From contig NW_023590223.1 of NCBI RefSeq assembly GCF_901709675.1, forward strand, positions 62,001 through 126,000: a stretch of 64,000 nucleotides of DNA, given 5' to 3'. This DNA is from Syngnathus acus. Its lineage: Eukaryota; Chordata; Actinopteri; Syngnathiformes; Syngnathidae. The translations under genes were made by a program, and so were the position numbers. Of the stretch, positions 19,431 through 28,867 are shown piece after piece. Within the stretch, counting starts at the first letter, position 1, and every line of letters starts with the position of its first letter. The notes under the pieces were generated by a model. The model saw nothing but the letters and a program-made list of their open reading frames with translations, did no database searches and was not told where the DNA came from.

Positions 19431-19576
19431 GCAGTTCATTTTTTCGGACATTTTTCTCAGTTGTCATTGTCATCCCAGTGTCAAAGTTCAATGTGGCTTA
19501 GAATAATATTGAATGTTTCGTGACTTGGAAGAAATTCAAGAGGTAGTGGCATAGTGGTTCTCTCAACTCATTTCAG

Positions 19577-19797
19577 TTTCATTTATGGTCTATTCTTCGG
19601 AGATGGTTCAGGTTTTAAACATGACCACGGCCAAGATCTTGAGGTATGGCGTCACAGATGACGAGATGGTGGACGAACTGCAGAAGAGAATTGCAGACGA
19701 AACCAGCATCCCTGCAGCCCAGCCGGAGTTGCTGCTGGAGGCCGGCTCAGCCTTGGAGCCTCACGGGCCGGCCACGCAGTGCGCCATCGATTACACC
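19577..19797 (+). CDS. ikbkb: ikbkb-like exon: ubiquitin-like domain of IKK-beta
   Basis: The exon lies between TTTCAG (19,571-19,576) and a GT donor at 19,798. Its product (MVQVLNMTTAKILRYGVTDD ... SALEPHGPATQCAIDYT) follows the ubiquitin-like domain of the NF-kB kinase subunit IKK-beta, including the ELLLEAG and PATQC signatures. The domain is needed for kinase activity and substrate choice. No kinase-domain exons are seen upstream, so this is a partial locus. The similar chuk (IKK-alpha) is the main alternative. Confidence 0.7.
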
Positions 19798-19845
19798 GTA
19801 ACTCATATTGAATCGTTCTCGCATGAAAAAAATGTCAATGGTACA

Positions 19846-20400
19846 TCATCATCATCGGTTTAAAGTCCGCTTTCCAGGCGCCGCTGGGTTGGACTGGGTT
19901 CTCGATATGGCTTTCTTCCATACTGAGAATATTTTTGGAGCAAAACTTTTTCCAGTCGGATGCCCTTCCTGACACCAACCCAAGGGGAAATTGATTTTCT
20001 GGAGGGGTTGACTCCCTTAGCCCATTCCTCTCCCGAGGAGCCCACTGGGCAGTGGTACTATTTAACCCATAGTTGGGGTCTGGTTCGTGGGCACCAGGGC
20101 GTGTCCACACACCGGTGGGCCTGCGTGCCGCACGTCTAGGGGCCAAACCTCCTCCGAGTCCCTTGTAGTTTAGCCTGGGTCCGTGTTGTACCCACTTACC
20201 ATGTGTCGCCGCATGGAGGCACTACATAGGGCTTGCTGTTAAAGAGGCTATGTACTGGCAGGGAGAGACTTACGCACTCGGCTCTCCCGTTCGCATACTG
20301 CTAGCCAGCGGTGAGGGTTGACAGTGAGAAGTGACATGCACTGGGCACTCCACCAACACACTAGACGCATCACAACAACCCGACTTGGTCTTATGAAGTC
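19846..20400 (-). mobile_element. LINE 3'-end fragments
   Basis: 19,846-19,920 is the complement of the 3' end of the LINE at 49.7-52.7 kb (TTTAAAGTCCGCTTTCCAGG). After it, CGGATGCCCTTCCTGACACC and following sequence resemble the 3' UTR of another fish LINE. They sit inside the ikbkb-like intron, where one exon would be expected. Confidence 0.6.
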
Positions 20401-21013
20401 AGACACACCACATCATGTCTCAAATCTCACACTATGTGCAGGAGATAGATGGGCGGCGGACAGACTTCCCTCTCGTTTTCCTGTTTGATCGCTCATCTTG
20501 TAGTTCCGAACCACCGTTGACTCCTCGCGTCCTCCCTGAAAACATCCGTTTTCTCCATGAGTCTTCCTCCTCCATTTGTTGGAATTAAAATGTATTTTAT
20601 TCTTAGTGTGTGCCATAGAATAGTGGAACTCTTTAAACATTCTTAGTATTAGAATTACCAACATAGAAAATAAGGCAGAAATTGTATTACTGTATTATTG
20701 CTTAATCGCGTGACCCAATGTAACATTATTCAGTTTGAACATTAAAAAAGGGCTAATGGGAAAATAAAAAAAACATTAATATCAATTATATTGTAAAAAT
20801 ACTGTGTACGAAACACAAATATTGAATTTGTCACCATTTAACTATCAATTTTAAATTAATTTACAAAATTACTCTTTTTTCCACACTTTGATTTATTTTA
20901 ACCCCCTTATTATCATATTATTTTTTGTGTAAAACCTATCAGATATACTACATAAAGCTAGATTTTATGATAGTTATTAATGGTAAAATTATTGTAGTCT
21001 TCTTCTTTACCAG
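20401..21013. other. intronic, AT-rich sequence
   Basis: Nothing recognisable. It lies between ikbkb-like exons and is strongly AT-rich from 20,680 onward. Confidence 0.4.
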
Positions 21014-21143
21014 AAAAGGATCCAAAGCGCGTTCTGCCTTACAGCCCTCTGAGGAGGACTTGTGGCCAGGTGTGGCACACCATCCGTTCCCTGAAGGAGG
21101 AATGGCAGAGACTGAGACTGCAGCAGGGACAGAAAGCAGCCAA
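21014..21143 (+). CDS. ikbkb: ikbkb-like exon: start of scaffold/dimerisation domain
   Basis: The exon begins after TTTACCAG and ends before GTAGGA. It encodes CGQVWHTIRSLKEEWQRL, matching the IKK-beta segment after the ubiquitin-like domain (VWGQVWHSIQTLKED). Its last codon is split (AA|C) in phase with the next exon. The scaffold domain is the long helical part that mediates dimerisation and NEMO-dependent regulation. Confidence 0.7.
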
Positions 21144-21218
21144 GTAGGAAACACACACACGCACGCACACACATGAATGTGTGAACTGTATCCAAAAATG
21201 ACAATATTTTCCTCCCAG

Positions 21219-21371
21219 CATGAGCTTGCTGAGACAAAACTTAGCCCTGTCCAAGCAGAAGAATGAGATGGTGTCCATGCACCAGAGACTCAAGGCCCAA
21301 GCTGGACTTCTTCAACACCACCCTTCATATAGACATGGACAAATGCCAGGAGCAGACCGCTACTGGAATTG
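21219..21371 (+). pseudogene. ikbkb: ikbkb-like exon with a one-base frameshift
   Basis: The exon follows TTCCTCCCAG and ends at GTATCA. It starts N-MSLLRQNLALSKQKNEMVS, matching IKK-beta (MNLLRNNSCLSKMKNSMAS). At about 21,297 an extra C (GCCC for GCC) shifts the frame. After correction the downstream residues (LDFFNTTLHIDMDK) continue the family match to the GT donor. Either this is a decaying duplicate or the base is an assembly error. No later exons are seen. Confidence 0.7.
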
Positions 21372-21559
21372 GTATCATGTTAACTCTGTTTCTTTGAATG
21401 GGAACAGATCATTGGATTAATTGAATTTGAATGCAATTTGATGGTGGACCTTACCAGAAATGGACTGAAGTACAATCAGCGGCGAAGATAGTATTAGAAG
21501 TTCCGATGGATTTCAAGTCCATCGCCTTATCCACCATGTATTTATTATTATTACATAGT

Positions 21560-21641
21560 GTGCTTGTGGCCGAGTGGTTAAGGAGATGGACTAGAAATAC
21601 ATTGGGGTCTCACCTCGTAGGTCCGGGTCCTGCCGACAACG
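21560..21641 (+). pseudogene. tRNA-Ser (AGA), array member 1
   Basis: TGGCCGAGTGGTTAAGGAGA and GACTAGAAATAC identify Ser-AGA. The acceptor GTGCTTG does not pair with CGACAAC and the anticodon stem has a mismatch. Confidence 0.65.
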
Positions 21642-21667
21642 ATCCAAATTTATTCTCATGGTGTAAT

Positions 21668-21958
21668 ATTAAGTTAAAGTTAAAAGTTAAAGTCCCAATG
21701 ATCGTCACACACACATCTGGGTGTGGTGAAATTCGTCCTCTGCATTTAACCCATCCCCGTGTGATTTTAATCCATCCCCTGGGGGAGAGGGGAGCAGTGA
21801 GCAGCAGCGGTGCCGTGCTCGGGAATCATTTGGTGATCTAACCCCCCAATTCTAAGCCCTTAATGCTGAATGCCAAGCAGGGAGGCAATGGGTCCCATTT
21901 TATAGTCTTTGGTATGACCCGGCCGGGGTTTGAAACCACAACCTTCCAGTCTCAGCTG
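21668..21958 (-). mobile_element. SINE inserted in the tRNA-Ser array
   Basis: Reverse complement of the SINE at 944-1258, from the GTTAAAGTCCCAATGATCGT tail to TTGAAACCACAACCTTCCAG, where the tRNA head is truncated. It lies between array members 1 and 2. Confidence 0.85.
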
Positions 21959-21998
21959 AGATACTCACCACATTTGTACGGTGTGTACTACACAGTGT

Positions 21999-22080
21999 GT
22001 TGTTGTGGCCGAGTGGTTAAGGCGATGGACTAGAAATCCATTGGGGCCTCCCCTCGCAGGTTCGAGTCCTGCCAACAATG
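21999..22080 (+). tRNA. tRNA-Ser (AGA), array member 2, intact
   Basis: 82-nt class II tRNA. The acceptor GTTGTTG pairs with CAACAAT, the anticodon stem ATGGA/TCCAT encloses CTAGAAA and the T-arm GCAGGTTCGAGTCCTGC is perfect. It is the best copy in the array. Confidence 0.9.
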
Positions 22081-22147
22081 ATTTAGAATCTCGTGTTGTA
22101 TTATGAGATACTCACCACATGCATTTAAACATTGTGTGTCACAGTGT

Positions 22148-22228
22148 GTTGTTGTGGCCGAGAGGTTTAGGTGATGGACTAGAGATCCATTGGGTCTCCC
22201 CTCGCAGGTTTGGTTCCTGCTGACATTT
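22148..22228 (+). pseudogene. tRNA-Ser (AGA), array member 3
   Basis: Same unit, but the 3' acceptor (TGACATT) does not pair with GTTGTTG and the D-arm and T-loop are altered. Confidence 0.65.
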
Positions 22229-22301
22229 CAGATTTTGAATTAGAATCTTGCTAGCTCCTCGCAATATGCATTTTGACAATGTGAAGACCTCGCCAGTGTG
22301 T

Positions 22302-22383
22302 GTTGTTGTGGCCGACTGGTTAAGGCGATAGACTTGAAATCTGTTGGGGTCTCACCTGGCAGGTTCAGGTCCTGCAGACAATG
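22302..22383 (+). tRNA. tRNA-Ser (TGA), array member 4
   Basis: The loop CTTGAAA gives anticodon TGA. The acceptor GTTGTTG/AGACAAT has one clear mismatch, the variable arm is TTGGGGTCTCACCTGGCAGG-like and the T-arm is intact. Function is uncertain. Confidence 0.7.
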
Positions 22384-22464
22384 ATCCATAATTTTTATTA
22401 GAATCTCGTGGTGTATTATGAGATACTCACCACATCCATTTTAACAGTGGGTATTACAGTTTGT

Positions 22465-22547
22465 GTTGTTGTGGCCGAGTGGTTAAGGCGATGTACTAGA
22501 AACCCATAGGGGGTCTCCCCTCTTAGGTTCAAATCCTGCTGACAACA
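22465..22547 (+). tRNA. tRNA-Ser (AGA), array member 5, diverged
   Basis: The acceptor GTTGTTG/TGACAAC pairs with wobble, and the AGA loop is present. The anticodon stem is imperfect and there is one extra base. The Rex3-like LINE tail starts only 4 bp downstream. Confidence 0.6.
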
Positions 22548-22588
22548 TTTCCATCCATCCATCCATCCATCCATCCATCTTCTTCCGC

Positions 22589-24586
22589 TTATCCGGGGTC
22601 GGGTCGCAGGGGCAGCAGCTTTAGGAGGGACTCCCAGACTTCCCTCTCCCCAGCCACTTCATCCAGCTCATCCCGGGAGATCCCAAGGCGTTCCCAGGCC
22701 AGCTGAGAGACATAGTCTCTCCAGCGCGTCCGGGGTCGTCCCCGGGGTCTCCTACCGGTGGGACATGCCCGGAACACCTCCCCAGGGAGGCGTCCAGGAG
22801 GCATCCTGATGAGATGCCGGAGCCACCTCATCTGGCTCCTCTGAACGTGGAGGAGTAGCGACTCTACTCCGAGTCTCTCCCGGATGACCGAGCTTCTCAC
22901 CCTATCTCTAAGGGAGAGCCCGGACATCCTGCGGAGAAAACTCATTTCGGCCGCTTGTATCCGGGATCTCGTTCTTTCGGTCACGACCCATAGCTCGTGA
23001 CCATAGGTGAGGGTAGGAGCGGAAATCGACCGGTAAATTGAGAGCTTTGCCTTTTGGCTCAGCTCTCTCTTTACCACGACGGACCGGTACAGAGTCCGCA
23101 TTACTGCCGACGCTGCACCAATCCGCCTGTCGATCTCGCGCTCCATCCTCCCCTCACTCGTGAACAAGACCCCAAGATACTTAAACTCCTCCACTTGGGG
23201 CAGGATCTCATCCCCGATCCGGAGAGGGCATTCCACCCTTTTCCGATCGAGGACCATGGACTCGGATTTGGAGGTGCTGACCCTCATCCCAACCGCTTCA
23301 CACTCGGCTGCGAACCGCTCCAGTGAGAGCTGGAGATCACGGCCTGAAGAAGCCAACAGCACCACGTCATCTGCAAAAAGAAGAGACGCGATGCTAAGGT
23401 TTCCAAACTGGACCCCCTCAATGCCTCGGCTGCGCCTAGAAATTCTGTCCATAAAAATTATTAACAGAATCGGTGACAAAGGGCAGCCTTGGCGTAGTCC
23501 AACTCTCACTGGGAACGAATCCGATTTACTGCCGGAAATGCGGACCAAACTCTGGCATCGGTGATACAGGGACCGAACCGCCCTTATCAGTTGGCTCGGT
23601 ACCCCGTACTCCCGAAGCACCCCCCACAGAACCTCCCAAGGGGCACGGTCGAACGCCTTCTCCAAGTCCACAAAACACATGTGGACTGGTTGGGCGAACT
23701 CCCATGCACCCTTGAGGATCCTGCTGAGGGTGAAGAGCTGGTCCACTGTTCCACGGCCACGACGAAAGCCACACTGCTCCTCCTGAATCCGAGGTTCAAC
23801 CTCCCGACGGACCCTCCTCTCCAGCACCCCTGAATAGACCTTACCAGGGAGGCTGAGGAGTGTAGTCCCCCTGTAATTGGAACACACCCGCCGGTCCCCC
23901 TTCTTAAAGAGGGGAACCACCACCCCAGTCTGCCAATCCAGAGGCACTGTCCCTGATGTCCACGCAATGTTGTAGAGGCGTGTCAGCCATGACAGCCCCA
24001 CAACATCCAGAGCCCTTAAGAACTCCGGGCGGATCTCATCCACCTCGCCACCGAGGAGTTTTTTAACTACCTCAGTGACTTCGACCCCAGAGATTGGAGA
24101 GTCCGCCTCAGAGTCCCCAGGCCCTGCTTCCACAATGGAAGGCGTGTAGGTGGAATTGAGGAGGTCTTCGAAGTATTCTCCCCACCGACACACGACGTCC
24201 CGAGTCGAGGTCAGCAGCACGCCATCCCCACTGTAAACAGTGTTGACGTTGCACTGCTTCCCCCTCCTGAGACGCCGGATGGTGGACCAGAATTTCCTCG
24301 AAGCCGTCCGGAAGTCATTCTCCATGGCCTCGCCAAACTCCTCCCACGCCCGGGTTTTTGCCTCAGCAACCGCCGAAGCCGCGTTCCGCTTGGCCATCCG
24401 GTACCTGTCAGCTGCCTCCGGAGTCCCGCAGGCCAAAACGGCCCGATAGGACTCCTTCTTCAGCTTGACGGCATCCCTTACCGCCGGTGTCCACCAGCGG
24501 GTTCGGGGATTGCCGCCACGACAGGCATCAATGACCTTACGGCCACAGCTCCGGTCGGCCGCCTCAACAATGGAGGCGCGGAACAA
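22589..24586 (-). pseudogene. Rex3-like reverse transcriptase region, 665-codon frame
   Basis: It holds RT blocks in order: FKKGDRRVCSNYRG, CGFRRGRGTVDQL, VDLEKAFDRAPWEVL, GLRQGCPLSP and the catalytic LLFADDVVLLA around residue 405, then a thumb/C-terminal region ending RPRGRPRTRWRDYVSQLAWE. RT copies the element RNA at the nicked target (target-primed reverse transcription). About four residues are missing before DEIRPEFL (LLGGEVDE). The frame is open, but it is separated from its endonuclease by a stop at 24,893 and a frame change, so the element is not autonomous as it stands. Confidence 0.85.
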
Positions 24587-24892
24587 GGTCCACTCGGACT
24601 CAATGTCCCCCGCCTCCCCCGGGACGTGGGAAAAGCTCTGCCGGAGGTGGGAGTTGAAGCTCTTCCTGACAGGGGATTCTGCCAGACGTTCCCATCAGAC
24701 CCTCACAGAGCGTTTGGGTCTGCCAGGTCAGACGGGCATCTTCCCCCACCATCGGAGCCAACCCACCACCAGGTTGTGATCAGTTGACAGCTCCACCCCT
24801 CTCTTCGCCCGAGTGTCCAAAACATGCGGCCGCAAGTCCGATGACACGACTACAAAGTCGATCATCGAACTGCGGCCTAGGGTGTCCTGGTG

Positions 24893-25603
24893 CTAAGTGC
24901 ACACATGGACACCCTTATGTTTGAACATGGTGTTCATTATAGAAAATCCGTGTCGAGCACAGCAGTCCAATAATAGAACACCGCTCGGATTCAGATCGGG
25001 GGGGGGGCCGTTCCTCCCAATCACGGCCTTCCAGGTCTCACTGTCATTGCCCACGTGAGCACTGAAGTCACCCAGTAGAACGATGGAGTCCCCAGAAGGA
25101 GCGCTCTCCAGCACTTCCTCCAGGGACTCCAAGAAGGGTGGGTACTCTGAGCTGCCGTTTGGTGCATAGACACAAACAACAGTCAGGACCCGTCCCCCCA
25201 CCCGAAGGCGGAGGGAGGCTACCCTCTCGTTCACTGGGGTGAACCCCAATGTGCAGGCGCCCAGCCGGGGGGCAATAAGTATACCCACACCTGCTCGACG
25301 CCTCTCACCGTGGGCAACTCCAGAGTGGAAGAGAGTCCAGCCCCTCTCGAGAGGGCTTGTACCGGAACCCAAACTGTGCGTGGAGGCAAGTCCGACTATG
25401 TCTAGTCGGAACTTTTCTGCCTCGCACACCAGCTCGGGCTCCTTTCCAGCCAGAGAGGTGACATTCCATGTCCCAAGAGCCAGCTTCTGCAGCCGGGGAT
25501 CAGACCGCCAAGGTCCCTGCCTTTGGCCGCCGCCCAGGTTACACTGCACCCGACCCCTTTGGCCCCTCCCACAGGTGGTGAGCCCATGGGAAGGGGGACC
25601 CAC
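24893..25603 (-). pseudogene. Rex3-like endonuclease domain
   Basis: Minus-strand frame with AP-endonuclease-like motifs [30 protein letters not shown] and [12 protein letters not shown]. It ends early at HKGVHVCT-stop. The usual GDFNAHVG here reads GDFSAHVG, a change at the conserved Asn that alone might impair nicking. Confidence 0.8.
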
Positions 25604-25735
25604 GTTTCCTTTTCGGGCTGCGCCCAGCCGGGCCCCATGGGCGAAGGCCCGGCCACCAGATGCTCGCCTTCGAGCCCCGCCTCCAGGCCTGGCTCCAGAG
25701 GGGTACCCCGTTTACCTGCGTCCGGGCGAGGGAAA

Positions 25736-25870
25736 ACGAAATCCTGACATTTTTTGCCAAATTACAATGGACTGACGTGCCCGTTCAAATGGGTACCACC
25801 AGAAATTAAACTGCATTGATAAACGAGGGCTTAAATGTGATTGTCTGTCTGCACTCGGCATAATTTCTCT
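25736..25870 (-). repeat. left arm of a repeat split by the next LINE
   Basis: TTTGCCAAATTACAATGGAC to GCACTCGGCATAATTTCTCT is the complement of 49,350-49,440. The match resumes at about 27,936 after the LINE, so the LINE sits inside this repeat. Confidence 0.8.
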
Positions 25871-27935
25871 GTTTAGAATAGAATAGAATAGAATAGAATA
25901 GATCTTTATTGTCATTGTCACATGTACAACGAAATTTAAAAAGTGCCAACCGATCCGCGCATGCGATAAAAAAAATATAGAATAAATAGAATAAAAGAAA
26001 AAAAAACAAGCTAAAAACCCACGGAAGAACATACACAGACATAATCATTTACGTTTAGCTGCATTCAATGTGACTACCGCTGTAGGATAAAAACTGTTGG
26101 CGAATCTGCTAGTCCTCGACCTAATTAATCTGTAGCGTCTGCCTGATGGCAACAGTTCGAAAAGGGAGTGGCCAGGGTGGGAAGTGTCCTTCAGAATGTT
26201 CTGTTTTTTTTAGACAGCGGGTTCTGTGTAGGTCTTCCAGTGTGGGGAGAGGGCAGCCAATGATCTTCTGTGCTGTGTTGATGACCCCTTGGAGCTTTTT
26301 CCTCTGAGCAGCAGTGCAGCTGGGGTACCAAACACATATACAGTACGTTAAAGTGCTTTCTATGGAGCAGCGATAGAAGGACACCAGCAGTCTCCGTGTA
26401 ATGCTGTGCCTCCTCAGCACCCTTAAAAAGTAGAGTCTATGTTGGGCCTTTTTAAGCAGCTCAGAGGTGTTCACGCCCCAGGTGAAGTCCTCCTCGATGT
26501 GGACTCCCAGGTAGCGGAAGGAGGACACCCTCTTCACACAGACCCCGTCGATGATGAGTGGTGGAATGTCCGTTTTATTTTTCCCCCTAAAATCAATGAC
26601 CAGTTCTTGGGTTTTAGCCGTGTTTAGGAGCAGATTGTTCTCTCCGCACCACTCCGATAGCTGGACCACTTCGTCCCTGTAGGCAGACTCATCCCCCTTT
26701 GAGATGAGCCCCACCACGGTTGTGTCATCCGCAAATTTCACGATGGTGTTGCTGCGGTGGGCGGGGGTGCATGCATGTGTGTAGAGCGTGTAAAGCAGTG
26801 GGCTCAGTACGCAGCCCTGTGGGGAGCCGGTACCAAGACTGAGAGGTGTGGATGTATGACGGCCCACTTTCACCCTCTGGCTGCGACCCGTCAGGAAGCT
26901 CTTAATCCACCTGCACGTATTATGTGGAAGTCCCAGGCCCTCCAGTATGTCCACCAGTCTGTGGGGGAGGATGGTGTTAAAAGCAGAGCTAAAGTCCACG
27001 AAGAGCATCCGCACATAGCTCCCCGGCTGCTCCAGGTGGGACAGTGCAGCGTGGAGGGCTGTAGCTACTGCGTCCTCTGTGGATCTATTTGCCCTGTAGG
27101 CAAACTGGTGGGGGTCAAAACCTCTGAACAGGAGTGCTGTGATGTGACCCCGTACCAGCTTTTCAAAGCACTTCATGACCACCGGGGTGAGTGCGACTGG
27201 CCGGTAGTCATTGAGGCTGGTGATGTGGCGTTTCTTGGGCAGGGGGACTATAGTGGAGGATTTTAAACAGGATGGGACGGTGGACTCAGTAAGGGACTGG
27301 TTGAAAATCTTTGTGAAGACTCCAGCCAGCTGATCTGCGCAGTCCTTCAGGACACGCCCAGTGACGCCGTCAGGACCCGCAGCCTTCCTCGGGTTGATGG
27401 TCCGCAGCGTGCGCCTCACCTCGTGCTCCTTCACTGTGAGGGTGAAGCTGCTGCGGTCTGTGGGATGTGATGTGGCCCCTTCAGGTGGCTCGGACTCGAA
27501 CCGGGCGAAGAAGGTATTGAGGACCTCTGCCAGTGAGGCGTCCCCCTCAGCAGCTCCGATGGTGGTTCTGTAGTTGGTGAGATGCTGGACTCCCTGCCAC
27601 ACCTGCTTGCTGTTGTTGCTGTCCAGGTGATCCTCAATCCTCTTCTTGTAGGCAAGCTGGGCCTCTCTGATGCCTCTCCTCAGGTTGGCTCTGGCTGTGC
27701 TGTAGAGAGCCCCGTCCTCAGACCTGAGGGACAGGGCGGTGTCCCTCTCCTCCAGCAGCCGAAGGACCTCCCGGGTCATCCAGGGCTTCTGGTTGGGGTA
27801 TATCCGTATAGGTTTGTCCACTGTGACAGTGTCTGTGCAGTGCTTAATATAACACAGAACACTGTCTGTGAACACGTTCAAGTCCCGGTGTTCGAAGATG
27901 TCCCAGTTAGTCCTGTCGAAGCAGTCCTGCAACTG
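25871..27935 (-). mobile_element. CR1/L2/Rex1-group LINE, 5' truncated
   Basis: The 3' tail is (AGAAT)n with CTTTATTGTCATTGTCACAT (25,876-25,925). The coding region reads on the minus strand, and LINE homology starts at about LQDCFDRTNWDIF. The unoccupied paralogue at 49.35 kb fixes both ends to within a few bases. Confidence 0.85.
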
Positions 27936-28034
27936 AACATGTTCACATATATGTCGGTATGAATTATGTGAACGTATGACTGTTGCACGGAGTATGATAT
28001 AGGCAGCTATCCGTTGCAATATTGATATTTTCAC
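26121..28034 (-). CDS. LINE reverse transcriptase ORF (truncated, open)
   Basis: 637-codon frame whose first 30 residues are host repeat read-through. RT motifs in order: INPRKAAGPDGVTGRVLK, RPVALTPVVMKCFEKL, FVDFSSAFNTI, TGSPQGCVLSP, the catalytic KFADDTTVVGL and the thumb SFRYLGVHIEED. It lacks the N-terminal endonuclease. The last 35 residues are out of family after CLKKTEH, which indicates a late frameshift. It is a dead-on-arrival copy with little decay in the RT core. Confidence 0.85.
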   Translation of the reverse strand: MKISILQRIAAYIILRATVIRSHNSYRHICEHVQLQDCFDRTNWDIFEHRDLNVFTDSVLCYIKHCTDTVTVDKPIRIYPNQKPWMTREVLRLLEERDTALSLRSEDGALYSTARANLRRGIREAQLAYKKRIEDHLDSNNSKQVWQGVQHLTNYRTTIGAAEGDASLAEVLNTFFARFESEPPEGATSHPTDRSSFTLTVKEHEVRRTLRTINPRKAAGPDGVTGRVLKDCADQLAGVFTKIFNQSLTESTVPSCLKSSTIVPLPKKRHITSLNDYRPVALTPVVMKCFEKLVRGHITALLFRGFDPHQFAYRANRSTEDAVATALHAALSHLEQPGSYVRMLFVDFSSAFNTILPHRLVDILEGLGLPHNTCRWIKSFLTGRSQRVKVGRHTSTPLSLGTGSPQGCVLSPLLYTLYTHACTPAHRSNTIVKFADDTTVVGLISKGDESAYRDEVVQLSEWCGENNLLLNTAKTQELVIDFRGKNKTDIPPLIIDGVCVKRVSSFRYLGVHIEEDFTWGVNTSELLKKAQHRLYFLRVLRRHSITRRLLVSFYRCSIESTLTYCICVWYPSCTAAQRKKLQGVINTAQKIIGCPLPTLEDLHRTRCLKKTEHSEGHFPPWPLPFRTVAIRQTLQIN

Positions 28035-28330
28035 AGAGAAAGGATACTCCGGTTTCGCAGAGCATAAAAAAAATTGACTTAGACTTAGACTTAGACAAAC
28101 TTTATTGTCATTTTGTCAACACTAGGTGCTGAGATAGACTCTTGTTGTTCCTCCCCACGGAAATCTTTAGTAAAAGGCGAAAGATTTATTCGATCTGAAG
28201 AGAAACGAGTGATCTGAAAATCTGAGTCAAAACGGGCCACCCCACTGCTGGTCTCACCAAATTCACAGGCGGTCTCACACTCAAATTGCAGCAACCATTC
28301 CTTCTAATACAAACAATAGACGTTCATAGA
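27936..28330 (-). repeat. right arm of the split repeat, with a tiny L2 tail insert
   Basis: Complement of 49,090-49,330 (CATGTTCACATATATGTCGG; GATCTGAAGAGAAACGAGTG). At 28,074-28,132 a 3' end with (GACTTA)n and TTTATTGTCATTTTGTCAAC, of the same type as the LINE at 39.99-43.26 kb, is inserted; it is absent from the 49 kb copy. Confidence 0.75.
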
Positions 28331-28606
28331 TTTACTATAATTAGAAGGACACAACCTAAATAGAAGGTTTAAACGAGTATTTTGTGTTCATTAATGTCTC
28401 ACTTACTTTAAACCTTGTTGGCGCACAGGATTGTAGGTACTGGATCGAACACTGACGGCGCTCGTTCTTTCAAGCAGCGTCACCTATCGATTGGGCGTCT
28501 ATTTTGAGTATTGAAGGTAAAAACAGTTGTATGTCTTGGTACGTGTACTTTTGGTATGAGAGAACGGGAAATGATCCCATCTCTGTGTTTTATTTCAAAA
28601 TGTGTA
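28331..28606. other. no feature recognised
   Basis: Ordinary AT-rich sequence between repeats. I see no frame, tRNA or terminal repeat. Confidence 0.5.
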
Positions 28607-28777
28607 CCGTAATTTTCGGACTATAAGTCGCGTTTTTTTTTCCATAGTTTGGGTGGGGGGGCGACTTATACTCAGGAGCGATTTATATACATATATATGG
28701 GGTTTTTTCACTTTTTTGGGCATTTTATGGCTGGTGCGACTTATACTCCGGTGCGACTTATAGTCCGAAAATTACGG
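28607..28777. mobile_element. 171-bp TA-flanked MITE
   Basis: Inverted ends CCGTAATTTTCGGACTATAA and TTATAGTCCGAAAATTACGG are perfect and flanked by TA (28,605-06 and 28,778-79). It has internal CGACTTATACTC repeats. A degraded relative is at 48,378-48,517. Confidence 0.9.
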
Positions 28778-28867
28778 TAATTTCATTATTTTACTCAACA
28801 CAAATCGGGAAACAAAATACGATCGTAATTTCTCAAATGATTTCTCAAATTTCAAAAATGCTCTATA

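Larger units (their letters stand above)
22551..25735 (-). mobile_element. Rex3-like (RTE-clade) LINE
   Basis: The 3' end is a (GATG)n tail (CATC repeats 22,551-22,578 on plus), the hallmark of Rex3. The interior encodes an apurinic-type endonuclease followed by reverse transcriptase on the minus strand. The highly conserved Rex3 blocks around 23,469 (CGGTGACAAAGGGCAGCC) and 23,916 (CCACCACCCCAGTCTGCCA) are present. The 5' boundary near 25,735 is where sequence shared with 49.44 kb resumes. Confidence 0.85.

Noticed and set aside
21560-22547. CRISPR-like spaced repeat
   Set aside because: The regularly spaced repeats are tRNA-Ser genes with cloverleaf structure, and the sequence is eukaryotic.
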